Part shown: positions 7,641-19,141 of the stretch, in pieces
Position numbering within the stretch: position 1 is the stretch's first letter
Layout: each line of letters starts with the position of its first letter
NCBI RefSeq assembly: GCF_029714945.1
Contig: NZ_CP121634.1
Location: 1,819,001-1,883,000, forward strand
DNA: 64,000 nucleotides
DNA from: Bradyrhizobium sp. CIAT3101
GTDB taxonomy: Bacteria; Pseudomonadota; Alphaproteobacteria; Rhizobiales; Xanthobacteraceae
Direction: 5' to 3'
Notes under the pieces: model-generated
Told to the model about the DNA's origin: nothing
Databases searched by the model: none
Seen by the model: only the letters and a program-made list of their open reading frames with translations
Position numbers and translations under genes: made by a program

Positions 7641-8708
7641 TTACGCGACGCGGGGGTCCAGCTCGCCCTTGGCGTAGCGCTTGGCCATGTCGGCGGGGGT
7701 CAGGATCTTCTTGAACTTGGCGGCCTGGCCGGCGGTGTTGAACTCCTGGAGCCGCTGCTTGCACAGCTTGGTCATGGCTTCCATTGCCGGCTTCAGGTAC
7801 TTGCGCGGATCGAACTCTTCCGGATTGTCCTTGAGGACCTTGCGGATCTGGCCGGTCATGGCCATGCGGTTGTCGGTGTCGATGTTGATCTTGCGTACGC
7901 CGTGCTTGATGCCGCGCTGGATCTCGGCGACCGGCACGCCCCAGGTCGGCTTCATCTTGCCGCCATAGGCGTTGATGATGTCCTGCAGGTCCTGCGGCAC
8001 CGAGGAGGAGCCGTGCATCACCAGATGCGTGTTGGGCAGCTTGCGGTGGATCTCCTCGATCACGTTCATGGCGAGGATGTCGCCGTCCGGCTTGCGGGTG
8101 AACTTGTACGCACCGTGCGACGTGCCCATCGCGATCGCGAGCGCGTCGACCTTGGTCTCCTGGACGAACTTCACGGCCTCGTCGGGATTGGTCAGGAGCT
8201 GGTCGTGGCTCAGCTTGCCTTCGGCGCCGTGGCCGTCTTCCTTGTCGCCCATGCCGGTCTCGAGCGAGCCAAGCACGCCGAGCTCACCCTCGACCGAGAT
8301 GCCGCCGAGATGGGCCATGTCGGTCACGGTCTTGGTGACGCCGACATTGTAGGTCCAGTCACCGGGGGTCTTGCCGTCGGCCTTGAGCGAGCCGTCCATC
8401 ATCACCGAGGTGAAGCCGGCCTGGATTGCGGTCATGCAGGTCGCGGCCTCGTTGCCGTGGTCGAGATGCACGCAGACCGGGATGTGCGGATAGATCTCGG
8501 TGACGGCGTCCATCATGTGCTTGAGCATGACGTCGTTGGCATAGGAGCGCGCACCGCGCGAGGCCTGGATGATGACGGGCGCGTCGACCTGGTTGGCCGC
8601 GTCCATGATCGCCAGCGCCTGCTCCATGTTGTTGATGTTGAAGGCCGGGACGCCGTAATCGTTCTCCGCAGCATGGTCGAGCAATTGACGCAACGTGATC
8701 CGAGCCAT
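7641..8708 (-). CDS. fba: Fructose-bisphosphate aldolase, class II
   Basis: This 355-residue enzyme is a zinc-dependent class II aldolase of the CbbA/FbaA type, acting in gluconeogenesis, glycolysis and the Calvin cycle. Metal-site segments are visible: HLDHGNE (near residue 80), [11 protein letters not shown] (near 143) and VMHGSSSVP (near 231), with the dihydroxyacetone-phosphate loop NIDTDNRMA near 275. Length is that of the Calvin-cycle-type class II enzyme. It starts 51 bp after the stop codon of pgk on the same strand, so tkt, gap, pgk and this gene probably form one carbon-metabolism unit. Confidence 0.97.
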   Translation of the reverse strand: MARITLRQLLDHAAENDYGVPAFNINNMEQALAIMDAANQVDAPVIIQASRGARSYANDVMLKHMMDAVTEIYPHIPVCVHLDHGNEAATCMTAIQAGFTSVMMDGSLKADGKTPGDWTYNVGVTKTVTDMAHLGGISVEGELGVLGSLETGMGDKEDGHGAEGKLSHDQLLTNPDEAVKFVQETKVDALAIAMGTSHGAYKFTRKPDGDILAMNVIEEIHRKLPNTHLVMHGSSSVPQDLQDIINAYGGKMKPTWGVPVAEIQRGIKHGVRKINIDTDNRMAMTGQIRKVLKDNPEEFDPRKYLKPAMEAMTKLCKQRLQEFNTAGQAAKFKKILTPADMAKRYAKGELDPRVA

Positions 8709-8759
8709 CTGTCTTTTTCTCCGTTCGGGCCTCAGGGCCGCTTGTTTCTTGCCGTCTGA

Positions 8760-9956
8760 TTACTTGATGCGCAGAACTTCGACGCCGGGCAGGGGCTTGC
8801 CCTCCATCCATTCAAGAAATGCGCCACCGGCGGTCGAGACATAGGTGAATTGACCGGCCACTTGGGCCTGGTTGAGGGCCGCAACGGTGTCGCCGCCGCC
8901 TGCGATCGAGATCAGCTTTTTCGCCTTGGTACGCTCGGCGGCGTGCTTGGCGGCGGCGACCGTGCCGCGGTCGAACGGCTGCATCTCGAAGGCGCCGAGC
9001 GGTCCGTTCCAGACCAGCGTGGCGGCGTCATCGATGGCGGCGTGGATGCGCGCGATCGACTGCGGGCCGACATCGAGGATCATGCCGTCGGCCGGGATCG
9101 CATCGAGCCCGTAGGCGTGCGACGGCGCGTTGGCGGCGAAGTGATACGCGACGGTGGCGTCCACCGGCAAAATGATGGCGCAGTTGGCGGCTTCTGCCTT
9201 CTCCATGATGCGCAGCGCGGTGGGTGCGAGATCCTTCTCGGCCAGCGACTTGCCGACGCCGACGCCCTGGGCGTGCAGGAAGGTGTTGGCCATGCCGCCA
9301 CCGATCACGAGCGCGTCGACCTTGTTGACGAGGTTTTCGAGCAGGTCGATCTTGGTCGACACTTTTGCGCCGCCGATGATCGCGATGACCGGCTTGGTCG
9401 GCGAGCCCAGCGCCTTTTCCAGTGCGTCGAGCTCGGCCTGCATGGTGCGGCCGGCATAGGCCGGCAGCTTGTGGCCGAGACCTTCGGTCGAGGCATGGGC
9501 GCGGTGCGCCGCGGAGAACGCATCGCTGACCCAGATGTCGCCGAGTTTCGCCAGTTCCGCGACGAAGGCGGGATCGTTCTTCTCTTCCTCTTTGTGGAAG
9601 CGGGTGTTTTCCAGACAGAGGATATCGCCATCCTTCATGTCCGCCACAGCCTTGGCCGCGGGCTCGCCGATGCAGTCATCGGCGAAGGCGACCGGCTTCT
9701 TCACCACCTTCGACAGCGCTTCCGCCACGGGCTTGAGCGATTCCTTGGGATCGCGGCCCTTCGGCCGGCCGAAATGCGCGAGCAGGATGACCTTGCCGCC
9801 CTTGTCCGCAATTTCATTGATGGTCGGCGCGACGCGCTCGAGCCGGGTCGCGTCGCTGACGCGGCCATTGTCCATGGGCACGTTGAGATCGACGCGCAGC
9901 AGCACGCGCTTGCCCTTCACGTCGACGTCGTCGAGGGTGCGGAATTTGTTGGCCAT
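8760..9956 (-). CDS. pgk: Phosphoglycerate kinase
   Basis: This 398-residue enzyme transfers phosphate between 1,3-bisphosphoglycerate and ADP. Typical segments are [13 protein letters not shown] near the N-terminus, [20 protein letters not shown], the hinge-region [15 protein letters not shown], and the C-terminal nucleotide loop [12 protein letters not shown]. The start at 9956 ([17 protein letters not shown]) is the usual one; the frame continues 22 codons further up, through an intergenic palindrome. It lies between gap and the class II aldolase on the minus strand. Confidence 0.98.
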   Translation of the reverse strand: MANKFRTLDDVDVKGKRVLLRVDLNVPMDNGRVSDATRLERVAPTINEIADKGGKVILLAHFGRPKGRDPKESLKPVAEALSKVVKKPVAFADDCIGEPAAKAVADMKDGDILCLENTRFHKEEEKNDPAFVAELAKLGDIWVSDAFSAAHRAHASTEGLGHKLPAYAGRTMQAELDALEKALGSPTKPVIAIIGGAKVSTKIDLLENLVNKVDALVIGGGMANTFLHAQGVGVGKSLAEKDLAPTALRIMEKAEAANCAIILPVDATVAYHFAANAPSHAYGLDAIPADGMILDVGPQSIARIHAAIDDAATLVWNGPLGAFEMQPFDRGTVAAAKHAAERTKAKKLISIAGGGDTVAALNQAQVAGQFTYVSTAGGAFLEWMEGKPLPGVEVLRIK

Positions 9957-9971
9957 TGGACACTCTCTCTT

Positions 9972-10096
9972 GTCCCGGGCGCACTGCGGCGCGAAGTGCC
10001 GCTGTGCAGAACCGGGACCCACGTTGCGGCGAGTCCCGTAGCTGAATGGGTCCCGGCTCTGCGAAGCAGCGTTTCACGCTGCACCGCGTCCGGGAC
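9972..10096. repeat. Long inverted repeat between gap and pgk
   Basis: Two imperfect arms of about 50 bases face each other: one opens GTCCCGGGCGC and ends ACCGGGACCC (9972-10020), the other opens GGGTCCCGG and ends GTCCGGGAC (10048-10096). Related palindromic arms recur at 18968-19100 in this window. As a transcript it would fold into a large hairpin between the gap stop and the pgk start, which could affect mRNA stability. Confidence 0.7.
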
Positions 10097-10111
10097 ACGA
10101 GACCTACGTCC

Positions 10112-11119
<1,008 letters not shown>

Positions 11120-11291
11120 GTTTCATCTCCTTATGACCGTTCAATGACGGGCTCGATAACGCCTAGTCTTCCCGCACAACGCGCGAGTTACGCGCCTGCG
11201 AGGGTTTTTTAGGGGCGGACGCCCGGTTCAGCCGGGCGGTGCTTGATCATATGAGAGATTACGTAGTCCTTTTTTTTGGCAAGCTCAACTC

Positions 11292-13277
<1,986 letters not shown>

Positions 13278-13575
13278 GTCTGAAATCCGTCTGAAATGAG
13301 GCGCTTGTGGCTGTCTTCGCCGCGCTGGAAGGAGCCTTTCGGCCGCTGGGGTCGCGGCTGGGATAGCATCTCGGTTCCGGCAGGCCAAGGCAATCAAACG
13401 CCGGTTTGGCCGTAAAAGTTGCTTAGCAGTGCATAGTTTCGCGGCGACGTTGCGCTCGGCTAGCTTGCCACGTAAATTTCTGCTTCTAACCGCTTGCCGA
13501 ACCGAGTCTTTTGCCGGACGGCAAGCTCCGAGGTAAAGGCCACGGATCAGGCCCACAGGTTCCGCCGCTGACTGC

Positions 13576-13896
13576 ATGAACGATCGCGTATCCAATAGCG
13601 CTGCCATGACGGAGTCCTCCGCCGTCGAGATCGAGATCGCGACCCGCAGGCTCACGGCGGCTCTCGACGCGCTCGAAAGCGCGGTCGAGCGACGGCGCGA
13701 TGCCGATCGCGACGAGAACGAGCTCGCGACGCGAATCCAGGCGCTGGGCGCGGACCGCTCGCGGCTTGCCGACGAGCTCGACGGCGCGCTGGTGAAGGCG
13801 CGCAAGCTCGAGCGCACCAACCGCGAGATCTCCGATCGGCTGGATTCCGCGATCGTCACGATACGTTCGGTGCTCGATACCGGAGAGGACGGATGA
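13576..13896 (+). CDS. DUF4164 coiled-coil protein
   Basis: This 106-residue protein is mostly a charged helix with heptad-like spacing and no signal peptide or membrane segment. It matches the small DUF4164 proteins found just before zapA in Rhizobiales. Its stop overlaps the zapA start by 4 bp (ATGA), so the two are translationally coupled. A role in cell division is suggested by context only. Confidence 0.75.
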   Translation: MNDRVSNSAAMTESSAVEIEIATRRLTAALDALESAVERRRDADRDENELATRIQALGADRSRLADELDGALVKARKLERTNREISDRLDSAIVTIRSVLDTGEDG

Positions 13897-14276
13897 GCCA
13901 CATCAACGTCACCATCAACGCCCGGCAATACCGCATGGCCTGCGAGGAGGGCCAGGAGGTGCGGCTGTTGAAGCTCGCCGAAGGCCTGGAGACGCGGATT
14001 CAGTCGCTGCGCGGAAAATTCGGCGAGATCGGCGATGCGCGCCTCACCGTGATGGCGGCGCTGACCGTGTGCGACGAGCTGGTCGACGCCGGCAACCGCA
14101 TCCGCACCATGGAGCAGGAGCTGGTCGAGCTTAGGGATTTCCGCAACGCCGCCGTCGAGCGCGCCCGGATGACCCAGACCGCCGTGGTCAACGCCCTGAA
14201 CGCCGCCGCCGAGCGCATCGAGAAGTCGACCCAGGTCCTGAACCGGACAGTCGGGAACGGAATCGCGATCGGCTGA
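13893..14276 (+). CDS. zapA: Cell division protein ZapA
   Basis: This 127-residue protein starts with the ZapA fold signature: [20 protein letters not shown], then [16 protein letters not shown], and continues as a long coiled coil. ZapA binds FtsZ filaments at midcell and promotes bundling. Synteny supports the call: zapA, then a 6S RNA, then 5-formyl-THF cyclo-ligase is a conserved order in proteobacteria. The C-terminal tail after about residue 100 is longer than in E. coli ZapA, as is usual in rhizobia. Confidence 0.9.
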   Translation: MSHINVTINARQYRMACEEGQEVRLLKLAEGLETRIQSLRGKFGEIGDARLTVMAALTVCDELVDAGNRIRTMEQELVELRDFRNAAVERARMTQTAVVNALNAAAERIEKSTQVLNRTVGNGIAIG

Positions 14277-14280
14277 GGTC

Positions 14281-14466
14281 CACCCTCCCCTGGAGGGGTC
14301 CGAGACGAGCGTAGCTCGCTCGTGGGTCGATCGCGCGTAGCGCGAGCGGGGTGGGGTGATCTCTCCACTCGGGCACTGTTGGAGGTGGAGAGACCGTCAC
14401 CCCACCCCGTCACGCAATCTCGCTTCGCTTGATCGCGTGCCGACCCTCCCCCTCCAGGGGAGGGTG
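14281..14466. repeat. Long interspersed inverted repeat, copy 1
   Basis: Outer arms CACCCTCCCCTGGAGGGG (from 14281) and CCCCTCCAGGGGAGGGTG (to 14466) enclose paired inner blocks, including GGGGTGGGGTGATCTCTCC with its counterpart GAGAGACCGTCACCCCACCCC. A very similar element is at 16426-16586. It lies right after zapA. No coding role is seen. Confidence 0.85.
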
Positions 14467-14539
14467 AGACTGTGAACGCCGCGCCAGTGCGACAGTTACC
14501 GGGCTGGCGATTCGTCAGTATCGTTGTTACATTGCGACG

Positions 14540-14706
14540 GCGAGGCTGCGACGCGCGTCCGGAGCCATATATCCCCGGGGCCTTATCGATCCTTTAGGGA
14601 ACTGTCCCTGGCCGGGCCCGTGGGCTCGGACATATGGTGCCCACCTACTTTCGTAGGGAACTCCGGGATCGAGTGCTTCAACGGCGTCCGCGGCTTCGCA
14701 CTTTTG
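14540..14706 (+). ncRNA. ssrS: 6S RNA (probable)
   Basis: 6S RNA mimics an open promoter and sequesters housekeeping RNA polymerase. The call rests on position between zapA and 5-formyl-THF cyclo-ligase, and on a rod-like fold I can pair by eye. A closing stem joins 14540-14554 with 14684-14699 (15 pairs, one bulged C). A second stem joins TCCGGAG at 14557 with CTCCGGG at 14661. A third joins GCCATAT at 14563 with ATATGGT at 14634. Unpaired stretches between stems two and three give the expected central bubble. A T-rich stretch (CTTTTGTTT) follows the closing stem. The size of about 165 nt fits. The exact ends are estimates. Confidence 0.78.
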
Positions 14707-14758
14707 TTTGCTGGCAATGCGTTCTTGTCGAATGGCCGTCCACGACAAACCGGCAGTG

Positions 14759-14880
14759 TCATGCCCCGGCCTAGTGCGCAATTGCGCACGGGGGACCGGG
14801 GCATCCAGTACGCCGCGGCGTCGATGTTTGATCACTGGCGTCTCTGGAATACTGGATCGCCCGCTTCCGCGGGCGATGAA
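14759..14880. repeat. Composite intergenic palindromes
   Basis: Two palindromes lie between the 6S RNA and the cyclo-ligase gene. The first pairs ATGCCCCGG with CCGGGGCAT (14761-14803) around a GTGCGCAATTGCGCAC core. The second is TCGCCCGC-TTCC-GCGGGCGA, ending near 14878. Both look like interspersed elements rather than gene-specific sites. Confidence 0.65.
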
Positions 14881-14915
14881 GGCGGAGCAAGGCTCCGCCT
14901 TCGGAGCAAGCGCAC

Positions 14916-15512
14916 ATGCCCAACACCAAATCCGAACTCCGTGCCAAGGCCCTCGCGGCACGTGACGCGCTGAGCGAGAAGAAGCGCATCGCGGCTGCTG
15001 CAAAACTCGCCAAGCGCGGGCTGCCGTTCGAGCTCCTTCCCGGCACCATCGTCTCCGGCTACTCGCCGATCCGCAGCGAGATCGATCCGATGCCGCTGCT
15101 GAAGAAGCTCGCCGAGGATGGCGCGAAGCTCGCGCTGCCCTGCGTCACCGCGCGCGGCCAGTCGCTGGTCTTCCGCCTCTTCCATCCGAACGACCGCCTG
15201 ATGCTCGGCCCGCTCGGCATCCCCGAGCCGTCGCCGGCCGCCGCCGAGGTCATCCCCGACATCATGCTGACGCCGCTCGCGGCGTTCGACCGTCTCGGCC
15301 ACCGCATCGGCTATGGCGCGGGGCATTACGACTTCACCTTCGCGCATCTGCGCAAGGCCAAGAACATCCTCGGTATCGGGCTCGCTTTTGCAGCGCAGGA
15401 GATCAAGGCGGTCCCTGCACTATCGCACGACGTGGCGCTGGATTATGTGCTAACGGAATCGGACGTGTTTGATTTCCGGAGTTCTGAAGTTGCGCATTCT
15501 CTTCGTGGGTGA
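14916..15512 (+). CDS. 5-formyltetrahydrofolate cyclo-ligase
   Basis: This 198-residue enzyme (YgfA/MTHFS family) converts 5-formyl-THF to 5,10-methenyl-THF using ATP and so recovers a stored folate form. Signature segments are the N-terminal KSELRAKALAARDAL helix, SGYSPIRSEIDP, and the family motif GHRIGYGAGHYD followed by a C-terminal VPALSHDVALDYVLTE. It follows the probable 6S RNA, matching the conserved zapA-ssrS-ygfA order. Its last codons overlap the start of the next gene. Confidence 0.95.
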   Translation: MPNTKSELRAKALAARDALSEKKRIAAAAKLAKRGLPFELLPGTIVSGYSPIRSEIDPMPLLKKLAEDGAKLALPCVTARGQSLVFRLFHPNDRLMLGPLGIPEPSPAAAEVIPDIMLTPLAAFDRLGHRIGYGAGHYDFTFAHLRKAKNILGIGLAFAAQEIKAVPALSHDVALDYVLTESDVFDFRSSEVAHSLRG

Positions 15513-16314
15513 CGTCGTCGGCCGCAGCGGCCGCGATGCAATCGCCGAATATCTTCCCGGCATGGTCAAGGACTGGTCGCTCGATTTCGTCGTCGTCAAC
15601 GGCGAGAATTCGGCTGGCGGCTTCGGGATCACCGAGACGATCTATCAGGAGTTCATCGAGGCCGGCGCCGACGCGGTGACGCTCGGCAATCATTCCTGGG
15701 ACCAGCGCGAAGCCCTCGTGTTCATCGAGCGCGCCGAACGCCTGGTGCGGCCGGCGAACTATCCGCGCGGCACGCCCGGCCGTGGCGCCGCCCTGGTCGA
15801 GACCAAGAACGGCAAGCATGCGCTCGTCGTCAACGCGCTGGGGCGCGTGTTCATGACCCCGTTCGACGATCCCTTTGCCGCGCTCGAGCGCGAGCTCGGC
15901 GCCTGTCCGCTCGGCGTCGCCGCCGACGCCATCGTGGTCGACTTCCATTGCGAGGCGAGCAGCGAGAAGCAGGGCGTCGGCTTCTTCTGCGACGGCCGCG
16001 CCAGCCTCGTCGTCGGCACGCACACGCATGTGCCGACCGCCGACCACCAGATCCTCACCGGCGGCACCGCCTACATGACCGATGCCGGCATGACCGGCGA
16101 CTACGACTCCATCATCGGCATGCAGAAGGAAGAGCCGCTGCGCCGCTTCACCTCGGGGATTCCGTCGGGCCGCTTCGAGCCGGCCGCGGGCGCGGCGACG
16201 CTGAGCGGCGTCGCGGTCGAGACGGATGACGCGACGGGCCTCGCACTGAAGATCGCGCCGGTGCGCGTTGGGGGAAGGCTGGAGCCGGCGACGCCGAAAT
16301 TCTGGTTGAGCTGA
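15490..16314 (+). CDS. YmdB-family metallophosphoesterase
   Basis: This is a TIGR00282/YmdB-type metallophosphoesterase of 274 residues. YmdB of Bacillus is a 2',3'- and 3',5'-cyclic nucleotide phosphodiesterase. Metal-site motifs are GDVVGRSGRD at the N-terminus, NGENSAGGFG (near residue 36), GNHSWDQRE (near 67), DFHCEASSEK (near 153) and GTHTHVPTAD (near 177). A TTG at 15490 is chosen as start: it opens the usual RILFVGD sequence and has CCGGAG 8 bases in front. Further-up starts are possible (TTG at 15469). It overlaps the cyclo-ligase gene by 23 bp, so the two are coupled. Confidence 0.9.
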   Translation: MRILFVGDVVGRSGRDAIAEYLPGMVKDWSLDFVVVNGENSAGGFGITETIYQEFIEAGADAVTLGNHSWDQREALVFIERAERLVRPANYPRGTPGRGAALVETKNGKHALVVNALGRVFMTPFDDPFAALERELGACPLGVAADAIVVDFHCEASSEKQGVGFFCDGRASLVVGTHTHVPTADHQILTGGTAYMTDAGMTGDYDSIIGMQKEEPLRRFTSGIPSGRFEPAAGAATLSGVAVETDDATGLALKIAPVRVGGRLEPATPKFWLS

Positions 16315-16353
16315 GCGGCCGCGCCACACACTCGCTGTCGTCCCCGCGAAGAA

Positions 16354-16395
16354 ATCGTAGGGTGGGCAAAGGCGCACTTGCGCCGTGCCCACGAT
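16354..16395. repeat. Small intergenic palindrome
   Basis: Arms ATCGTAGGGTGGGCA and TGCCCACGAT enclose the hairpin GGCGCA-CT-TGCGCC (16371-16384). It lies 40 bp after the phosphoesterase stop. It resembles a common interspersed element. Confidence 0.55.
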
Positions 16396-16425
16396 CTTTC
16401 TCGATCGCTAAAGGTGGTGGGCTGC

Positions 16426-16586
16426 CACCCTCCCCTGGAGGGGGAGGGTCGATCGCGCGCAGCGCGAGCGGGGTGGGGTGATCTCTCCCCACGGGCACTG
16501 TTGGATGTGGAGAGACCGTCACCCCACCCCGGCTCATGTCTCGCTTCGCTCAACATGAGCCGACCCTCCCCCTCCAGGGGAGGGTT
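16426..16586. repeat. Long interspersed inverted repeat, copy 2
   Basis: This is the second copy of the element at 14281-14466, with the same CACCCTCCCCTGGAGGGG / CCCCTCCAGGGGAGGG outer arms and the same GGTGGGGTGATCTCTCC inner block. The middle differs: here CTCATGTctcgcttcgctCAACATGAG replaces the other copy's sequence. It sits between convergent genes. Confidence 0.85.
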
Positions 16587-16612
16587 AGGCAGCGTCCCGC
16601 ATTTCGACGATG

Positions 16613-17677
16613 TCACGCCGCGGCGCGAACCGCTTGCCAGAGGTCCAGCACGTCCGCACGCGAAATCCCGCGCGTGATGAAGACGATGCGCGAGCGGCGA
16701 TCGCTGTCGGGCCAGGCAGCCAGCGCCACCGGCGGATGAAACACATGGTGCACGCCGTGGATCACGATGGGCGCCGGCTCGCCCTGAAGATTGAGTATCC
16801 CCTTCACCCGCAAGAGGTCTGCACCGCGCGCGCTACGCAAATGCGCGAGCCAGTGCGTCACGGCCATCCAGTCGAGCGGCTCGTCGAACGCGAGCATGAA
16901 GCTGGTGATGGAGGCGTCGTGATCATGATGATCATGGTCATGCTGCGCGTGCTCATGATGCGAGTGACCGGCATGCGCGTGCGGCCCGGTAAAGGCGTGC
17001 TCATTGAGCCAGCGCGCGACGTCGATCTTTTTCTTCTCGGGATCGATCAGGCCGGCGCCGAACAGGTTCGCCGGATCGATCTCGCCGTGATCGACGGTTT
17101 CGATTCCGGCGGCGGGATTAAGCTGGCGTAGGCGCGACTGCAGCGCGCTGATGTCTTCGACAAGATCGCGCTTGGTGATCAGCAGCCGGTCCGCCAGCGC
17201 GACCTGCTTCACCGCCTCAAACTGACGGTCGAGCTGATGCGATGCGTTGACGGCGTCGATCGTGGTCACGATCGCGTCGAGCCGCAGGAAGTGCGAGACG
17301 AGCGGGTTGTTGAGCAGAAGCTGGACGATCGGCGCGGGATCGGCGAGCCCGGTGGTCTCGATCAGGATGCGGTGGAACGGCGGAATCTCGCCGCGGTCGC
17401 GCTTCACCAGAAGGTCGCGCAGCGTCTGCTCGAGGTCGCTGCGGATGGTGCAGCAGATGCAGCCGCTTGCGAGCACGGCGACTTCACCATCGACGCGCTC
17501 GACCAGCAGATGATCGAGGCTGACCTCGCCGTATTCGTTGATGATGACGGCGCTGTCCTTCATGTCGTCGTGGCGCAGCAGGCGATTGAGCAGCGTGGTC
17601 TTGCCGCTGCCGAGAAAGCCGGTGATCAGCGATACCGGTAGCCGCTGCGCCGATTTGTCGCTTTCGAACAGGCTCAT
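16613..17677 (-). CDS. COG0523/CobW-like GTPase metallochaperone
   Basis: This is a 354-residue G3E GTPase of the COG0523 group, which uses GTP to load or insert metals such as zinc or cobalt. The Walker A motif GFLGSGKTT is at residues 20-28, the metal-binding CxCC motif (GCICC) at 72-76, and the base-specificity motif ITKRDL near 168. A long His/Asp-rich linker at about 232-256 (alternating His with Ala, Asp, Glu) joins the G domain to the CobW C-terminal domain and would bind metal. It is a single gene; no cobalamin genes or zinc transporter are beside it, so a zinc role is possible but not shown. Confidence 0.92.
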   Translation of the reverse strand: MSLFESDKSAQRLPVSLITGFLGSGKTTLLNRLLRHDDMKDSAVIINEYGEVSLDHLLVERVDGEVAVLASGCICCTIRSDLEQTLRDLLVKRDRGEIPPFHRILIETTGLADPAPIVQLLLNNPLVSHFLRLDAIVTTIDAVNASHQLDRQFEAVKQVALADRLLITKRDLVEDISALQSRLRQLNPAAGIETVDHGEIDPANLFGAGLIDPEKKKIDVARWLNEHAFTGPHAHAGHSHHEHAQHDHDHHDHDASITSFMLAFDEPLDWMAVTHWLAHLRSARGADLLRVKGILNLQGEPAPIVIHGVHHVFHPPVALAAWPDSDRRSRIVFITRGISRADVLDLWQAVRAAA

Positions 17678-17797
17678 GGGAAGCTCGCGCGCCGACTGTC
17701 ATATTTTTGCCGCTGGACAACAGCGTAGCGGAGGAGGAGGCTGGCGGAAACAATTTTAGAGTCAGAGCTTATTCTGACCACAACCTGGGAGGGTGCA

Positions 17798-18895
17798 ATG
17801 TCTAATGAGATCAATAACGTAGATCAAGACGACAGCGGCTCCACGACAGATCGCCGGACCCTGCTCCGCACCGCGGGCATCGCCGGCGTTGCCGGAGCCG
17901 CACTCGCCGGCTCGATGCACGGCAAGTTCTCGCTCGCCCCGATCAGCGAAGCCCAGGCGCAGACCGCAACCTCCATGCCCAAGGGCACCGACAAGCCGTG
18001 GTGGCCGTCGAAATGGGGCAAGGACGATGAGTGCGGCGCATCCAATCACATCACGCCCGAGAAAGTCCTCGACACCGCAAAATGGATCAAGGACGGCAAG
18101 ATCTACAAGATCGGCCGTGTCTACGAAGGTGGCATGCCGCTGTTCGGTCCGCGCGCGTTCACGCTGCGCATTCCCGGCAGCCCGACCGGCGGCCCGTTCG
18201 GCGACAACAAGATGGTCTATCACGACGAATTCCTGACCACCGAGATCGGCCAGACCGGCACGCAGTTCGACGGTCTCGGCCATATCGGCATCCAGCTGGG
18301 CAAGGACGGCGACAAGAGCGAGATGAAATTCTACAACGGCTTCACTGCCCAGGAGATCAGCGACGCCTACGGTCTGAAGAAGCTCGGCGTCGAGAAGCTC
18401 AAGCCGCTGTTCACCCGAGGCCATCTCGTCGACATGGTCGCGCTCAAGGGCGGCATGATGGACGCCGGGCAGGAGATATCAGCGGCCGACATCAAGGCAG
18501 CCTTGGCCAAGCAGAACATGAATGAAGCCGACATCAAGCCAGGCGACGCGATCTTCTTCCACACCGGCTGGGGCTCGCTGTGGATGAAGAACAACGATCG
18601 CTTCAACAGCGGCGAGCCCGGCATCGGCCTCGACGCCGCAAAATGGGTGGTCGAGAAGGATCTCTCGCTGACCGGCGCCGACACCTGGGCGGTCGAGGTG
18701 GTGCCCAATCCCGACAAGTCGCTCGCCTTCGTGGTCCACGCCGAGCTCCAGACCAAGCACGGCATCCACAACCACGAGAACCTCTTCTTCGACGATCTGA
18801 TCGCCGACAAGAAGTACCAGTTCGTCTACTGCTTCGCGCCCGCCCCGATCAAGGGCGCCACCGGCAGCAACGGCTGCCCGATTGCGATTACGTGA
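17798..18895 (+). CDS. Tat-exported cyclase-family hydrolase
   Basis: This 365-residue protein starts with a twin-arginine signal: DRRTLLRTAG at about 18-27, then an Ala/Gly-rich hydrophobic stretch and a likely cut after AQA near residue 54. The rest belongs to the cyclase/kynurenine-formamidase-like family, metal-dependent hydrolases of amides and lactones. The metal motif appears as TGTQFDGLGHIG (near 149-160), a variant in which the usual HxGTHxDxxxH has Gln in place of the second His. It stands alone, divergent from the COG0523 gene, with a GGGAGG site before the ATG. The substrate is unknown. Confidence 0.85.
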   Translation: MSNEINNVDQDDSGSTTDRRTLLRTAGIAGVAGAALAGSMHGKFSLAPISEAQAQTATSMPKGTDKPWWPSKWGKDDECGASNHITPEKVLDTAKWIKDGKIYKIGRVYEGGMPLFGPRAFTLRIPGSPTGGPFGDNKMVYHDEFLTTEIGQTGTQFDGLGHIGIQLGKDGDKSEMKFYNGFTAQEISDAYGLKKLGVEKLKPLFTRGHLVDMVALKGGMMDAGQEISAADIKAALAKQNMNEADIKPGDAIFFHTGWGSLWMKNNDRFNSGEPGIGLDAAKWVVEKDLSLTGADTWAVEVVPNPDKSLAFVVHAELQTKHGIHNHENLFFDDLIADKKYQFVYCFAPAPIKGATGSNGCPIAIT

Positions 18896-18967
18896 GGGCA
18901 AAGATCGGCGCGGGCGTGTGAAGCGTCCGCGCCGATGCTGTGGTTTAGCCAACGCCATACAATCGGT

Positions 18968-19100
18968 GTCGTCCCGGCGAAAGCCGGGACCCATAACCCC
19001 AGGGAGTAGTTGCAGCGCGAAGCTGGTCACTCCAAGTCTTCGCAAAACTTTTGCTGCGGCGTATGGGTCCCGGATCTGCGCTTCGCTTGTCCGGGACGAC
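18968..19100. repeat. Interspersed inverted repeat
   Basis: Arms GTCGTCCCGG near 18968 and CCGGGACGAC ending at 19100 flank further paired blocks (GGGACCCATA with TATGGGTCCC). The TCCCGGATCTGCGCTTCGC block resembles the element between gap and pgk. It lies between convergent genes. Confidence 0.75.
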
Positions 19101-19141
19101 GGTGGAGATTGGCGCGCGATCGCGCGTCAATCTTGCCATCA

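Noticed and set aside
13278..13928. A long open frame continuing upstream of tkt on the minus strand.
   Set aside because: It overlaps DUF4164 on the other strand, has Ser/Arg-rich random-like sequence and tkt has a good start at 13277.
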